From Apostichopus japonicus (taxonomy: Eukaryota; Echinodermata; Holothuroidea; Aspidochirotida; Stichopodidae), in assembly GCF_037975245.1 (NCBI RefSeq), contig NC_092578.1, positions 20,294,821 through 20,358,820 on the forward strand: a stretch of 64,000 nucleotides of DNA. Direction: 5' to 3'. This document shows positions 23,601-37,089 of this stretch, one piece after another (position 1 is the first letter of the stretch; every line of letters begins with the position of its first letter). The notes beneath the pieces were generated by a model. That model ran no database searches. It saw only the letters and a program-made list of their open reading frames with translations, and was not told the DNA's origin. Both the position numbers and the translations under genes were made by a program.

Positions 23601-26600
23601 TAATGAGGATTACACTTACATTTCTTCTGATATGTATCCTCAGGGTCCTAGAAGGGGTAGTGCAAAGACTAGTTGCTCAGGGCTCAAATGTTTTCAGATA
23701 TTCTTGTAGCGAGTTTAAAGCACAAACTACATGTGAGAAAGAAATTCAATTTAATTGGAATCTATTTCATATTTCCTGTGGGGACCCAGGAGACAAAGCA
23801 CCTGGAAGGTGTAGCATTTGTTAGCCTTGTATTACCCAAATAAAGGAAAGTTTGATGAAATGGATGGGTGGGAAGGGGGTGCAATGTTCCCCAATGACAG
23901 TGCCACTTACTGTAAAACTGAGGTCAAACACAATTACACTTTATTGCTATTGATGTGCACTAAGTTAATTTTTGACAGCCATAGATACTCCTAAGGTTGT
24001 GTAGTCTTTCAGATTGTTGCTGTTCAAGCATCCATAAGTTAAAGTCAATGTTCTATATACTAATTACACTGAGTAAACCGTCTCAAATATAACTGTGCTT
24101 AATATTCATAATGTATATTGAAGGAAAACTCAAGTTTGTCTCCCTCACCCACCCTTCATTGTTTTCTCTTTCTCCCTCTCTCTTCAGTGTTTTGTTACTG
24201 GTTGTTATGTCTTCTTAATCTGTGAGAAAATGATCATGCCAGTTACTGTCACATTTGCAGAGGACACCTACACATTTGGAGATTTTATAAAGGCTGTGTG
24301 TACTTGCATGATACCTGCGTGTGCCTGCCTTTTTCTCTCATTCTACACAGTGTTACACTGTTGGTTAAATGCTGCTGGAGAGATGGTGCGTTTCGCAGAT
24401 AGACAATTTTATAAGGTTTGAACATTGTTTTATTCTTTTCTGAAGGCAGACAGAAACATACAGTTGTGATGTTGTGTGCGTATATGTGGGTATGTGTCCG
24501 TATGTTATTCCTCTTGTAAACAGGATAACTCAAAAAGTACAGCTGAGTTCAACTGCATATGTGGTAGTTAGATTCTCCTTACAAAGTGCACAAGAAATTA
24601 TCAAATTTGGTAAAGGTTAATGATCATTGGAAGTCATCAGAGCTGAAATTCTGAACCTTGTAAACCCAACAGCGCAAAGGGGCCAGCTTGGTTATCTTCA
24701 TATGTGGCATATAGATCAACTGTTGAGTATAAGAACACTTTTGTGATAGCCGAAATATTCTAAACACACTAACTTCAAAATTAAAGCATGGATTTGCTTC
24801 TGTTGATCAGATGAAGATTTACCTTAAATTAGTATATGAACCCTATTGCAGTTTGTGGAGGTCAAAGGTCAACAGAGATTAAACTCCTAAATTCTTGTAA
24901 ACCCAATAATTCCACAAGTGAAGCTTGAAATATATAGATTACTCAGATCTATCTTAGTGAGTAAAAGAACCTCTAAGTTATAAGTGGATCATTTTAGGTT
25001 AGAAGAAAACCTTGTAAGTCTGAAAACCTTGTAACCAAGAATATTAATTTGAAGCTTGCATAAAACTCATACTTTAAATATATATCCTTGTTACTGAAGT
25101 ACAAGTGCTGCATTGTTTTATATGGAGGTCAGAGATTTCTTGAAGTAAAGATGTAAAATTTGGAAAAACTATCTGCAAAAGTAAAGCTTGGATGAACAGA
25201 ATACTTGATATGGTTGTCCACATGAGGAGGGTGTTGCTCTTTGGTCAACAATGGGAAAGTAGAAAAAATGTGCCAAAGAAGTTGAAGGAACCAAAAACTT
25301 TTATATTTATTTCTGATTAATTATTCTAAATAATATTAGATATTAAGGTGAAATGCATTTGTAAGCAATAAAGGTTTCTTCAGTTTGCTCATACATCAGA
25401 TGTAACTGGTTGCCAGTTTCTATAAGTTTTCTAAAGCTATATGGGGCTTCTCCATTGCAATTTATAAAGACTATAATAAAATTTATAAAATTATAATAAA
25501 ATTTATAAGACTGTATCACCATACATTAGTGTTGGATTTGAAAAGTTATGTTCCTAGACATCTTTTCATATTAGTATCAATTGCACAAAGTAGAAATTTC
25601 CAAAATGTTCAACTTTTCTTCCTTTTTTGAAAGGAAATTGAGTAGAAAAGTATGTGAACTACATCATCAGTATCAGTAAGGAATTATAGTTGATCACATA
25701 ATAGTATACAACTGGATGAGATTGTTTGTATTGTAGAGAAGTTGTGAAGCACTGTTAAATGAAGCCAGGTATTGAGGCAGTGTTACCACATAACAAAAGG
25801 AAATTCGTCTTCGTCTTCCATACGGTGACACATCCGCAAAAAGGGACAATATCTCACCACACACACGTCAAGAGAATAACTAGTTAAATCTGACCCGAGT
25901 ACTGATATAAGTGACAGGATTCACAGAACCACTGGAACTACTAATGAGGTCTGAAGGCAGACTATTCCAATCCCTAATTGTATTTGGAAAAAACTATACT
26001 TATAGCAATTGGTACTGGCATACAGTTGGCAGAAATGCATATCGTGCATGTTCCGACTCCTACGCAGAGGCTTTCTTAGGCAGTCAATAGGGATCTGAGC
26101 CTGACCATAGATGAATTGAGTAGACAAGTGTGTGAACTACATCATCAGTATCAGTAAGGAATTATAGTTGATCACATAATATTACACAACTGGATGAGAT
26201 TGTTTGTATTGTAGAGAAGTTGTGAAGCACTGTTAAAAGAAGCCAGGTATTGAATCAGTGTTACCACATAACAAAAGGAAATTGAGTAGAAAAGTGTGGA
26301 ACTACATCATCAGTATCAGTAAGGGATTATAGTTGATCACATAATATTACACAACTGGATGAGATTGTTTGTATTGTAGAGAAGTTGTGAAGCACTGTTA
26401 AATGAAGCCAGGTATTGAGGCAGTGTTACCACATAACAAAAGGAAATTGAGTAGACAAGTGTGTGAACTACATCATCAGTATCAGTAAGGGATTATAGTT
26501 GATCACATTATATTACACAACTGGATGAGATTGTTTGTATTGTAGAGAAGTTGTGAAGCACTGTTAAATGAAGCCAGGTATTGAGGCAGTGTTACTACAT

Positions 26601-29600
26601 AATCAAATGGATCAAATTTAATGTTTATTTTCATTAATCTTTCAGGACTGGTGGAATGCTACTTCATTTGCTGGTTTTTACAGGGATTGGAATCTAGTTG
26701 TACATACCTGGTTATACACTTACATTTACAAGGACTTGCGGGTGAGTGTAAACCTTTTACAAAAGTATGCAAGGTATCATGCTGAAAATCTTTAATTGCG
26801 TGATAGTCTCTAAAGTTATAAATTAGTTTTATTTTGGTGTGATTTCATAGGATATTGTTGTCAGAGTTGCAATATTGTAGCAATTTTATATGCTACTCAC
26901 CTAACTAACAATGCACAGTTTGTCATTGTGATTAGGGAGGCATCATTTTGTGCTGATGAATTGCAATTTTTGCAACTTTTCACTCATGCATAATGTAATT
27001 TGGATATAAGCCTCCCAAGGTCTTCATAAAGTACAGTTTTTGGAGCAAAAACAAGTAAAGGAAAAACACAAAACAGGTAAAATGCAAAACGATAAGTAAT
27101 AAACAAACAGCACAAGTGCATCACGAAATACATTTGACTGGAGGATCATCTATGCTTACAGCCTTGAAAGTGCATGCTTCCAGAAGTAACTGTCCAAGCA
27201 TGTTGCATCCCTCAAAATCCTGGAAATGCATGCTTCCAGAAGTAACTGTCCAAGCATGTTGTATCCCTCAAAATCCTAGAAGTGTATGCTTCCAGAAGTA
27301 ACTGTCCAAGCATGTTGCATCCCTCAAAATCCTGGAAATGCATGCTTCCAGAAGTAAATGTCCAAGCATGTCGTATCCCTCAAAATCCTGGAAATGCATG
27401 CTTCCAGAAGTAACTGTCCAAGCAGGTTGCATCCCTCAAAATCCTGGAAATGCATGCTTCCAGAAGTAAATGTCCAAGCATGTCGTATCCCTCAAAATCC
27501 TGGAAATGCATGCTTCCAGAAGTAACTGTCCAAGCATGTTGTATCCCTCAAAATCCTAAAAGTGCATGCTTCCAGAAGTAACTGTCCAAGCATGTTTTAT
27601 CCCTCAAAATCCTAAAAGTGCATGCTTCCAGAAGTAACTGTCTATGCAGGTCGTATCCCTCAAAATCCTAAAATTGCGTGCTTCCAGAAGTAACTGTCCA
27701 AGCATGTTTTATCCCTCAAAATCCTAAAAGTGCATGCTTCCAGAAGTAACTGTCTATGCAGGTCGTATCCCTCAAAATCCTAAAAGTGCATGCTTCCAGA
27801 AGTAACTGTCCAAGCATGTTTTATCCCTCAAAATCCTAAAAGTGCATGCTTCCAGAAGTAACTGTCTAAGCAGGTCGTATCCCTCAAAATCCTAAAATTG
27901 CGTGCTTCCAGAAGTAACTGTCCAAGCATGTTTTATCCCTCAAAATCCTAAAAATGCATGCTTCCAGAAGTAACTGTCTAAGCAGGTCGTATCCTTTGAA
28001 ATGTTTTCAGACATTAGGCAGGATCAAAGAAGGCAATTAATTGTATTCCTAAGATATGGATATGGTCTGGGAATGTGCAGCAAGAGAAGTGTGACCACAA
28101 TTTCACATTTTGGCTTTCTAATATATAACAGTATGGCTCTATATGTACCAAAAGTCCATGTCATCTGCATGCCACCCAAAGTTGTAACCTTTTATCAAAT
28201 ATATTCAAGGTCTACTTGTAAGATCTAAGACAAAGTTTAGTACATCAACTTTAATCCTACTGTATTGTGAGGTTATGACTTGTCATAAATGTTGTGTGCT
28301 TTGAAGTTCCATTCAAAATACTATTAAGCACTCACACACACTTTTCTATTCTGATCATGACAGGCCGTTGGGTTAGGACCTAAGAAAGCAATGTTGTGCG
28401 TCTTCCTTCTGTCGGCAGTTTTTCATGAGTACATCATCTCTTGTAGCCTACGGTTTTGTTTTCCAGTGCTTTTCATCATATTTGGGTGTTTTGGAGGTAA
28501 GCCAGTAGTAACATATTTCTTTCAACTCTCTCTGCATTTTCGGTAATTTGTTTCCTTTTCTCTTTTGCAAGGGAAATGAGGTAGCTTAGAGGAAGGTTAT
28601 CTTTAGTGTGTGTATGCCTCATATTGTGTAGGTGTTCACACTATTACTTTTAGTAGAGGTTTAGGTAAGTTAGTTCAAAAATCTGAAAAATGTGAAAACA
28701 TGATTAAAGAGTGAGAACTTGTAAATATCTCATTTGATGTATGTGTGTTACCCCATATTGTGTAGATGCAGAGTTTTATTGGAAGTCAAAGGTCAGTTTA
28801 GGTCAGCAGATGGTCAGCAGTTTAGGTCAGCTAAAATGGCAAACAGAATCTGAAGAAGAGACACTAGGAGGGTGTTTAAAAATATACAACTGTAGTATTG
28901 AAACACTCAAAAACTGTATGGTAGGTGAACTGCACAGTTCAGTGGATGCACCTTTATTGAGGACACCCTATTGTTTTAGAATCCAATGTTTTCTGTCTAG
29001 TTCAAAAGTTATTTTGGTGATGGGAGGTCAAATTCCTGTTTTCTGAGGTCAAAGGTCATTTGAGGTCAACAGGTTACACCATGAAACCTCTATAAAAAAT
29101 GTAACTACCAAAATAAAGATGGATGAAATTCATACAGTGCTGACACATTAGGGTTGGGCTAATTATTGCCTTCCAAACTTCTGAATAGTTGTAAAAGGTG
29201 GCAAAGTGTCCCAGAGAGTATTTGGAATTCCTCTTTATCCATTATATTCTCTGCATGTATGTCTGTCTTCCTGTATTTATTTTCTTTTCTTTTGTGTTTT
29301 TTTTGTCAATAATTCAACATGGGAATGTAACCTGTGACTAGGCATATGCAAAGAACAGGATGTTTCACCAATTTCTGAATATATTTGAACTTTGAAAGTG
29401 ATAATTGAAGGAAATCTTGTTCTGCAACATGTTTCTTTAAAAAAAAAACACACACACAAAATTGCCCATATCTTGAAAATGTTTACAAGGATATAAGAAC
29501 TGTCTGTGCACAGTTTACATTAATTCTTCCCATGTACTGTACAAAGAAATTTGAGAATCAAGCACCAAGCCTTTTGGCTTTCTTGGTCAAGACTCAGGTC

Positions 29601-30970
29601 AAAATGTAGGGTTTAGTAAGCCTGATTAGTAGATGTAAATATTCAAGTGAATGTGTCTTTACCCTGTCTTGTTCTGGTCCATCAAAACAAATTTTGAATG
29701 GAAACTGTGCAATATGGGCCAATGTTATACCTTTACACAATTTATATTTAACGTACATGTACTTGTTGAAGATGTTGTCTTATCACAATAAGTGCATTTT
29801 GTATAGTTTGCATAAAGCTATTCCGTCTTATCACAATGAGTGCATTTTATTAGTTGCATAAAACCATGCTGTCTTATCACAATAAGTGCATTTTGTATAG
29901 TTTGCATAAAGCTATGCTGTCTTAACACAATAACATTTTGTGTAGTTTGCATAAAGCTATGCTGTCTTATCACAATAACATTTTGTATAGTTTGCATAAA
30001 GCTATGCTGTCTTATCACAATAACATTTTGTATAGTTTGCATAAAGGCTGTGCTGTCTTATCACAATATATATGCATTTTTGTTTGCATAAAGCTATTGG
30101 AAAGTTGAATGTTTCTGGAATGTACTGTTTGACTGTGCCTTCATTCCTTTGCAGTTGTTTTGCTGTTGATACCTGACCTTGGCTCCAACAGCTTTCGTGG
30201 TACAATGCTATGGCTGAGCTTATTTATAGGCTGTGGCATTTTGGCCTCCTTGTACAACTGTGAGTGGTCCAGCAGGAAGAATTGTCCATCAAATATGGTA
30301 AGTACTTGTATCTGTCACTGTAACATTTGTTGATGCCTCTGTCCATGTGATATTGGTAGTTGACCACTAAATCAGATCAACTTTTGTTTGGAACATTTTG
30401 CTGATTAATGCAGGTATTTCTATAGGGCATTTGAATGTTACTGAAAAGACCTGTTCATCTCCTGTTCATCGGTCTGTTTTACAATGAACAACAACAATGC
30501 CAGTTACTAGTAGACCATGAAGAATGATATGGTTTGAACGTAAAGTTTAATCTGAATCTCAAAATATATGTCTGGCAAAATACCTTGGAAGTGGAAGGCC
30601 TTGAGAAAGCCACTTTATATACAAAGTCAAAACCAGTAAACTATAAAATTAATGATGTCACTGTAGATTGAAACTTGCATATGTTGCTGCATTAGCGTAA
30701 TAAAGGCGTTACCCAGGACACATATAACTTATATAATAATGTTAGATTATAACTCTTTAACATTTCAATTCCAACTATATGAATAATGTCAATCACACCA
30801 TATATGTATATGTTGGTGATGCCTGGGCCCATGTAATTCCTCTGCAAGAGCTGCTTTTTTGACATCACAAGCTTCTATTAACTGTGATTATGTACTTTCT
30901 TCCTCAGGAATGGTATGTCGACATTTTCATACCCCGTTTGTTCTTCTGTAGTAAATTTCAGTTCTATTAA
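17605..30970 (+). CDS. sterol O-acyltransferase (SOAT/ACAT-like), 5'-incomplete, 8 exons
   Basis: SOAT enzymes are ER multi-pass membrane proteins of the MBOAT family that esterify cholesterol or other sterols with fatty acyl-CoA. Exons: 17605-17712, 18632-18993, 22906-23093, 24188-24415, 26646-26741, 28364-28496, 30155-30297 and 30908-30970. All introns are GT-AG and phases join without conflict (phase 2, 1, 0, 0, 0, 1, 0), giving 439 residues and a TAA at 30968-30970. Landmarks in order are NIRTLNNIFVAVLF (first membrane segment), MEQVRLIMKMHAFLR, YLYFLFAPTLIYQDKYP, LHCWLNAAGEMVRFADRQFYK, the family motif FYKDWWN across exons 4 and 5, VVHTWLY, and FHEYIIS in exon 6 with the expected catalytic His. 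The C-terminus IPRLFFC resembles the usual RPRSW-type end. About 100 variable N-terminal residues are absent relative to typical animal SOAT. Distinction from DGAT1 rests on the long YLYFLFAPTLIY and FYKDWWN matches. Sterol preference cannot be read from sequence. Confidence 0.9.
18170..18320. repeat. fragment of AGGTCA-type dispersed repeat in SOAT intron
   Basis: The phrase 'gctaaggtcaaaggtcaatc' contains a perfect AGGTCA-A-AGGTCA (18195-18207), and 'cggtcagaggtcaaag' lies about 90 bases downstream. The wording matches the tandem repeat at 4320-5045. Confidence 0.5.
20166..20171 (+). promoter_or_regulatory. candidate TATA box of the internal transposon gene
   Basis: TATAAA in 'acatataaaggccagc' lies 118 bases before the ATG of the small frame at 20289. 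The spacing allows a plausible transcript start and leader. Confidence 0.4.
20289..20408 (+). pseudogene. truncated 39-residue N-terminus, probably Harbinger transposase
   Basis: The frame starts MAYFGDETTRKKKAAALLLL and ends HLLLQ at a TAA. A basic patch followed by a leucine and alanine run is reminiscent of the start of Harbinger-type transposases, but no DDE catalytic motif follows and identity is not proven. It sits behind a TATA-like box in a Harbinger-like element. The simplest reading is an internally deleted element that kept its promoter and start codon. Confidence 0.35.
22225..22793. repeat. 72-bp minisatellite, 8 copies in a 4-unit higher-order pattern
   Basis: The unit begins 'ttgaggaggggttgagagtg' and ends 'ttgtatatgtccatg'. 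The three bases before 'cattc' run cgg, ctg, cgg, cag, cgg, ctg, cgg, cag through the eight copies, and copies 4 and 8 share 'ggggatga'. The array therefore arose by duplication of a 288-bp block. Because 72 is a multiple of three and no stop is present, long open frames exist on both strands (22194-22799 plus, 22181-22774 minus); I regard these as by-products. It lies in intron 2 of the SOAT gene, about 110 bases before exon 3. Confidence 0.95.
24500..25200. repeat. degenerate AGGTCA-type dispersed repeat in SOAT intron
   Basis: Recurring phrases 'cttgtaaacccaa', 'gtggaggtcaaaggtcaaca' and 'acaagtgaagcttg' at roughly 130-150-base spacing match the family at 4320-5045. A perfect AGGTCA direct repeat with one-base spacing is at 24859-24871. 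Confidence 0.55.
25630..26600. repeat. ~165-bp tandem repeat, 4 copies, split by a 310-bp insertion
   Basis: Copies start near 25630, 26113, 26279 and 26442, each 'aaattgagtagaaaagtgtg' through 'gtgttaccacataacaaaag'. Between the first and second copies, 25801-26112 is unrelated. It encodes the degenerate motif K-N-Y-T-Y-S-N-W-Y shared with the minus strand near position 300. The last copy ends about 45 bases before SOAT exon 5. Confidence 0.85.
27171..27992. repeat. 56-bp minisatellite, about 14-15 copies
   Basis: The unit is 'tgcatgcttccagaagtaac', 'tgtccaagcatgttgtatcc', 'ctcaaaatcctaaaag'. Later copies alternate between 'tgtccaagcatgttttat' and 'tgtctaagcaggtcgtat' types, so a two-unit (112-bp) block has been amplified there. 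It lies in SOAT intron 5. Confidence 0.95.
28740..29100. repeat. AGGTCA-type dispersed repeat in SOAT intron
   Basis: 'ggaagtcaaaggtcagttta' and 'tgaggtcaaaggtcatttga' frame a unit related to 4320-5045. A perfect AGGTCA direct repeat with one-base spacing is at 29046-29058, and another AGGTCA follows four bases later. Confidence 0.5.
29770..30100. repeat. ~48-55-bp tandem repeat, about 7 copies
   Basis: The unit 'gtcttatcacaataagtgca', 'ttttgtatagtttgcataaa', 'gctatgct' repeats with the 'agtgca' part lost in the later copies. The array ends about 55 bases before SOAT exon 7. Confidence 0.9.
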
Positions 30971-33900
30971 CTGGATATAAAGATAAAGCTGTCAGCACAC
31001 CTTGGAGGTAAGGAAAGAAAGCCAGTCAGCCAAATGGTCTATCAAAAATGGAGCTGTGCCCTATCATTTCATGGAAGAACCAATAATGGGACACATAAAA
31101 TTGAGCAGTTTGTTTTGTTATGTACCTTGATGTGGAGAGTGTTAGAGGATTAAATCCATTTTGGACAGAAAAATACATGCAGTTTTCAGTTCTCTGTATC
31201 AGGAAGAAGAATTTCACTTTAAGCATGAATGATTTAGTTTTTGTAAGTATTTTTGAAGTTTATATTCCATTAAGGTCAATAATGAAATAATGAAGCTACT
31301 GCACCTTTTCTCATTGAGACAAAGCATTGCCCTCTTTAGTCCAAATATGCCCGGATGACCCATTGATTACCTATGGACTTTTTAGCATTTCTAACACCTT
31401 GAAGTTAATTCCTTTGCTGTTGGGTTCTTTATCATCACTTGTGCTGAAACAGGCCTCATTACTCCAAAAGTAGTGTACAACATTAGGACTGCCTCATCAT
31501 ACCTAGAAACAACCTTCATACTTCCATATCTTTGTCAAGGTTGCTGGGGACAAGCAAGCCAGTCAACACAATATGACCATCCAATCAGATGCTACAAATT
31601 TCTATGGTCTATGGGGCAAACCATAAAACTGCCTCTGCATTTAAAGTCCAGTATTTGAATGTTGTTCACCATTACAACACTTTTTAGAAACTGTTTTATC
31701 TAAATTTCTCAACAAAAGGTAATTTATTAATAACATGTTTCTAAATGTCTCAGCAAATGGATCTCTAAATTACAAAAGGGCAATTTTCAATAACAAGAAT
31801 TGAAAAGTATACATTTCATGAAAAATTAGAGCACTCATAATTTATGAAAAGAGGCAGATCTGAGTTTTTATCACAAAACTGGGGTAATGATCCCTTTGTG
31901 GCTCTGCCACTCGGAAGTGAATTCAATATTGAAGTTACCTCAATATTGAAGCATGTTTCAAAATTGAAACATGTGTCAATTGCTATGTTGATTGTCAAGT
32001 GAGAAGGTAACAAGGTGTTAACTGGTAATTTGGTACTTGGCTACAAACAAAGATTGGGACACCAAGAACTTGAACTCAAACTCACATGTGCTGGATTTGG
32101 ATACAACATAGTTCAGTTGGTCTCTGGTACAATTTGTAGTCAATTGAAACAGGTTCGAGGATTTCAAAAAAAATGAAATAGTTATCCATTCCTTCCTCAA
32201 ATAGTACTTCTAATCATACACTGGAGGTTCCTTTCTCAGCATAGGAGAGTAATTTTCTACAAAGGAATGTTTCTCTTTGACCACAAGGAACAGACAGTCA
32301 GTTAGTTTAAATACAAATATTGGGTAGAAAAGGCCATCAAATAGGGTTAAGAGGTTATCATTTTAAACTGGTATTGACAATGAAATGTCAAAATATTTGC
32401 AGAAACCGAGTAAGGCATTGAATACTGGTGCCAATAGATACATAGTTCTCTTCAAGATCTCTGGTTAATATTTCTGGATGCACTGTAGGCTAACATCTGA
32501 TTCTTCTTCCTGTGCTGTGATTCTATTTAATATTTTACTGCATATATGACACATTGTCATTGTATATATGAGGCTTTGTACTTTGGAACATCATAAAAAC
32601 AGAACATGAAACCTTCTCCATAGATGATTATTTTACACACTTAAGGATCAATAGTCCCAAAGGTCATCAAACTTAAACCTTACTTTTAAGAAGTTAAAAT
32701 ATGTGGAACTCATTGAGGTGGTGATCTAATTGTGTTAAGATGTTGAGAACATTTGAGTGGAGAAACATTGAGGGTGGCAAGAAAATGCTTTAGTTTAGAC
32801 AAGTGTAACTATTGCTTGACTTTCAAGCATATTAATAATTTGGAAATGGGGTGTGGGTGGGTGGGTAGGGATGGTGGGTGGGTAGGGATGGGGTGTGGGT
32901 GGGTAGGGATGGGTTCTGTGGGTAGTGATGGTGGGTTGGATGTGGGTAGGGATGTGGGTGGGTAGGGATGTTAATACTGATGTCCTCAGGAAGAAAATGC
33001 AAGTTAAAAGCAGAGTGGGGGAGGTGGGAGGGGGATTTTGTAATTAAAGTGGTTGTTTGTGAGGTTGCTTTTGTTTCTCAGGTAAAACAGACTATTAGTT
33101 GTTTCTTCCTCATCTTGCTTTCCTTCATGGTCAAGATGATCAAGATCTCTGTCTTGTTCATTTCATAGGTCAATGGTAACAACAAAAGAGAATGATTTGT
33201 ATATATGTATTGCTTCTTCTTAATTAATCAGTTTCCAGTGAACGATTAAAGAGGTACTGATCTAACTTAATGCTCCATATGTTTATAGCTTCTGAAATAA
33301 CTATTCTCTTTATGTTGCTTCCACTTGCTATGTAGGAGGAATTTGTCATGTTCCAATAATACTTGCCCTTAAGAGAGTAGACATCCCACTATCTGACAGA
33401 TTTCCTAAAATCATTCTTCCAGAATATGTAACCTTGCTTTTTTTTCTTCTTCTTCTTTTGTTTCTAAAGGGGCAATGGGGAGGGGGCTTGCTTGTGGTAA
33501 TTGTATATCTTTGATAAGTCTTTCAGGTAAAGAGGCTGTTTTTGGATTGTTATTAACTTCTTTCAATGAAATGTAAACAACTTTAATCTCTTCTGATTGT
33601 TTGCATGGAAGATATAAAGTAAGTGCAAATAAATTTAACAAACTAATGATTACACCTAGTGAGTTTTCATCTATATTAATATTTTGTACAGCAACTGCTC
33701 AGTCAGTGGTAGGCAGAGTATGTTGCATGTGCACAACAGAAGTAGATACAACAAGTTTGGTGTATTTCTACTCAGGTTTGTTCTTACATTTCTGAATGCA
33801 TGGTTCTACTGAAGATCTGTGTTGTTGTAATCTACAAGAAAAAAGCATGAATGATGCAGCTTTACAATTAGCTTCAAAGGAAATATGAATACTTACTAAT

Positions 33901-34094
33901 AATAGAACAGTTGTGATGTTCATCAGGTTCCAGTTTCAATCTTGTTTACCTTTGTAATATATTTCATTAGGTACTGGGTATATATTTTCCTTAGTATAAC
34001 ATATTTGGGCTGTAGGTCTGTTCCAATATTTTTCATATCTTGCTTATCAAATACTGTAATGCTTGTTGTTTCCTATGTGTGTATGTATGTGTGT
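30971..34094. other. SOAT 3' flank, presumed 3' UTR then intergenic
   Basis: No further coding exon is visible. The 3' end of the acyltransferase transcript cannot be fixed from sequence, since several AATAAA hexamers occur farther right. A G-rich 'gtgggtgggtagggatgg' microsatellite lies at 32850-32970. Confidence 0.4.
32850..32970 (+). repeat. G-rich microsatellite (gggtgggtagggatgg)n
   Basis: Runs of GGG separated by T, A or AT recur through about 120 bases. Closely spaced G-triplets make G-quadruplex formation possible. Confidence 0.8.
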
Positions 34095-37089
<2,995 letters not shown>

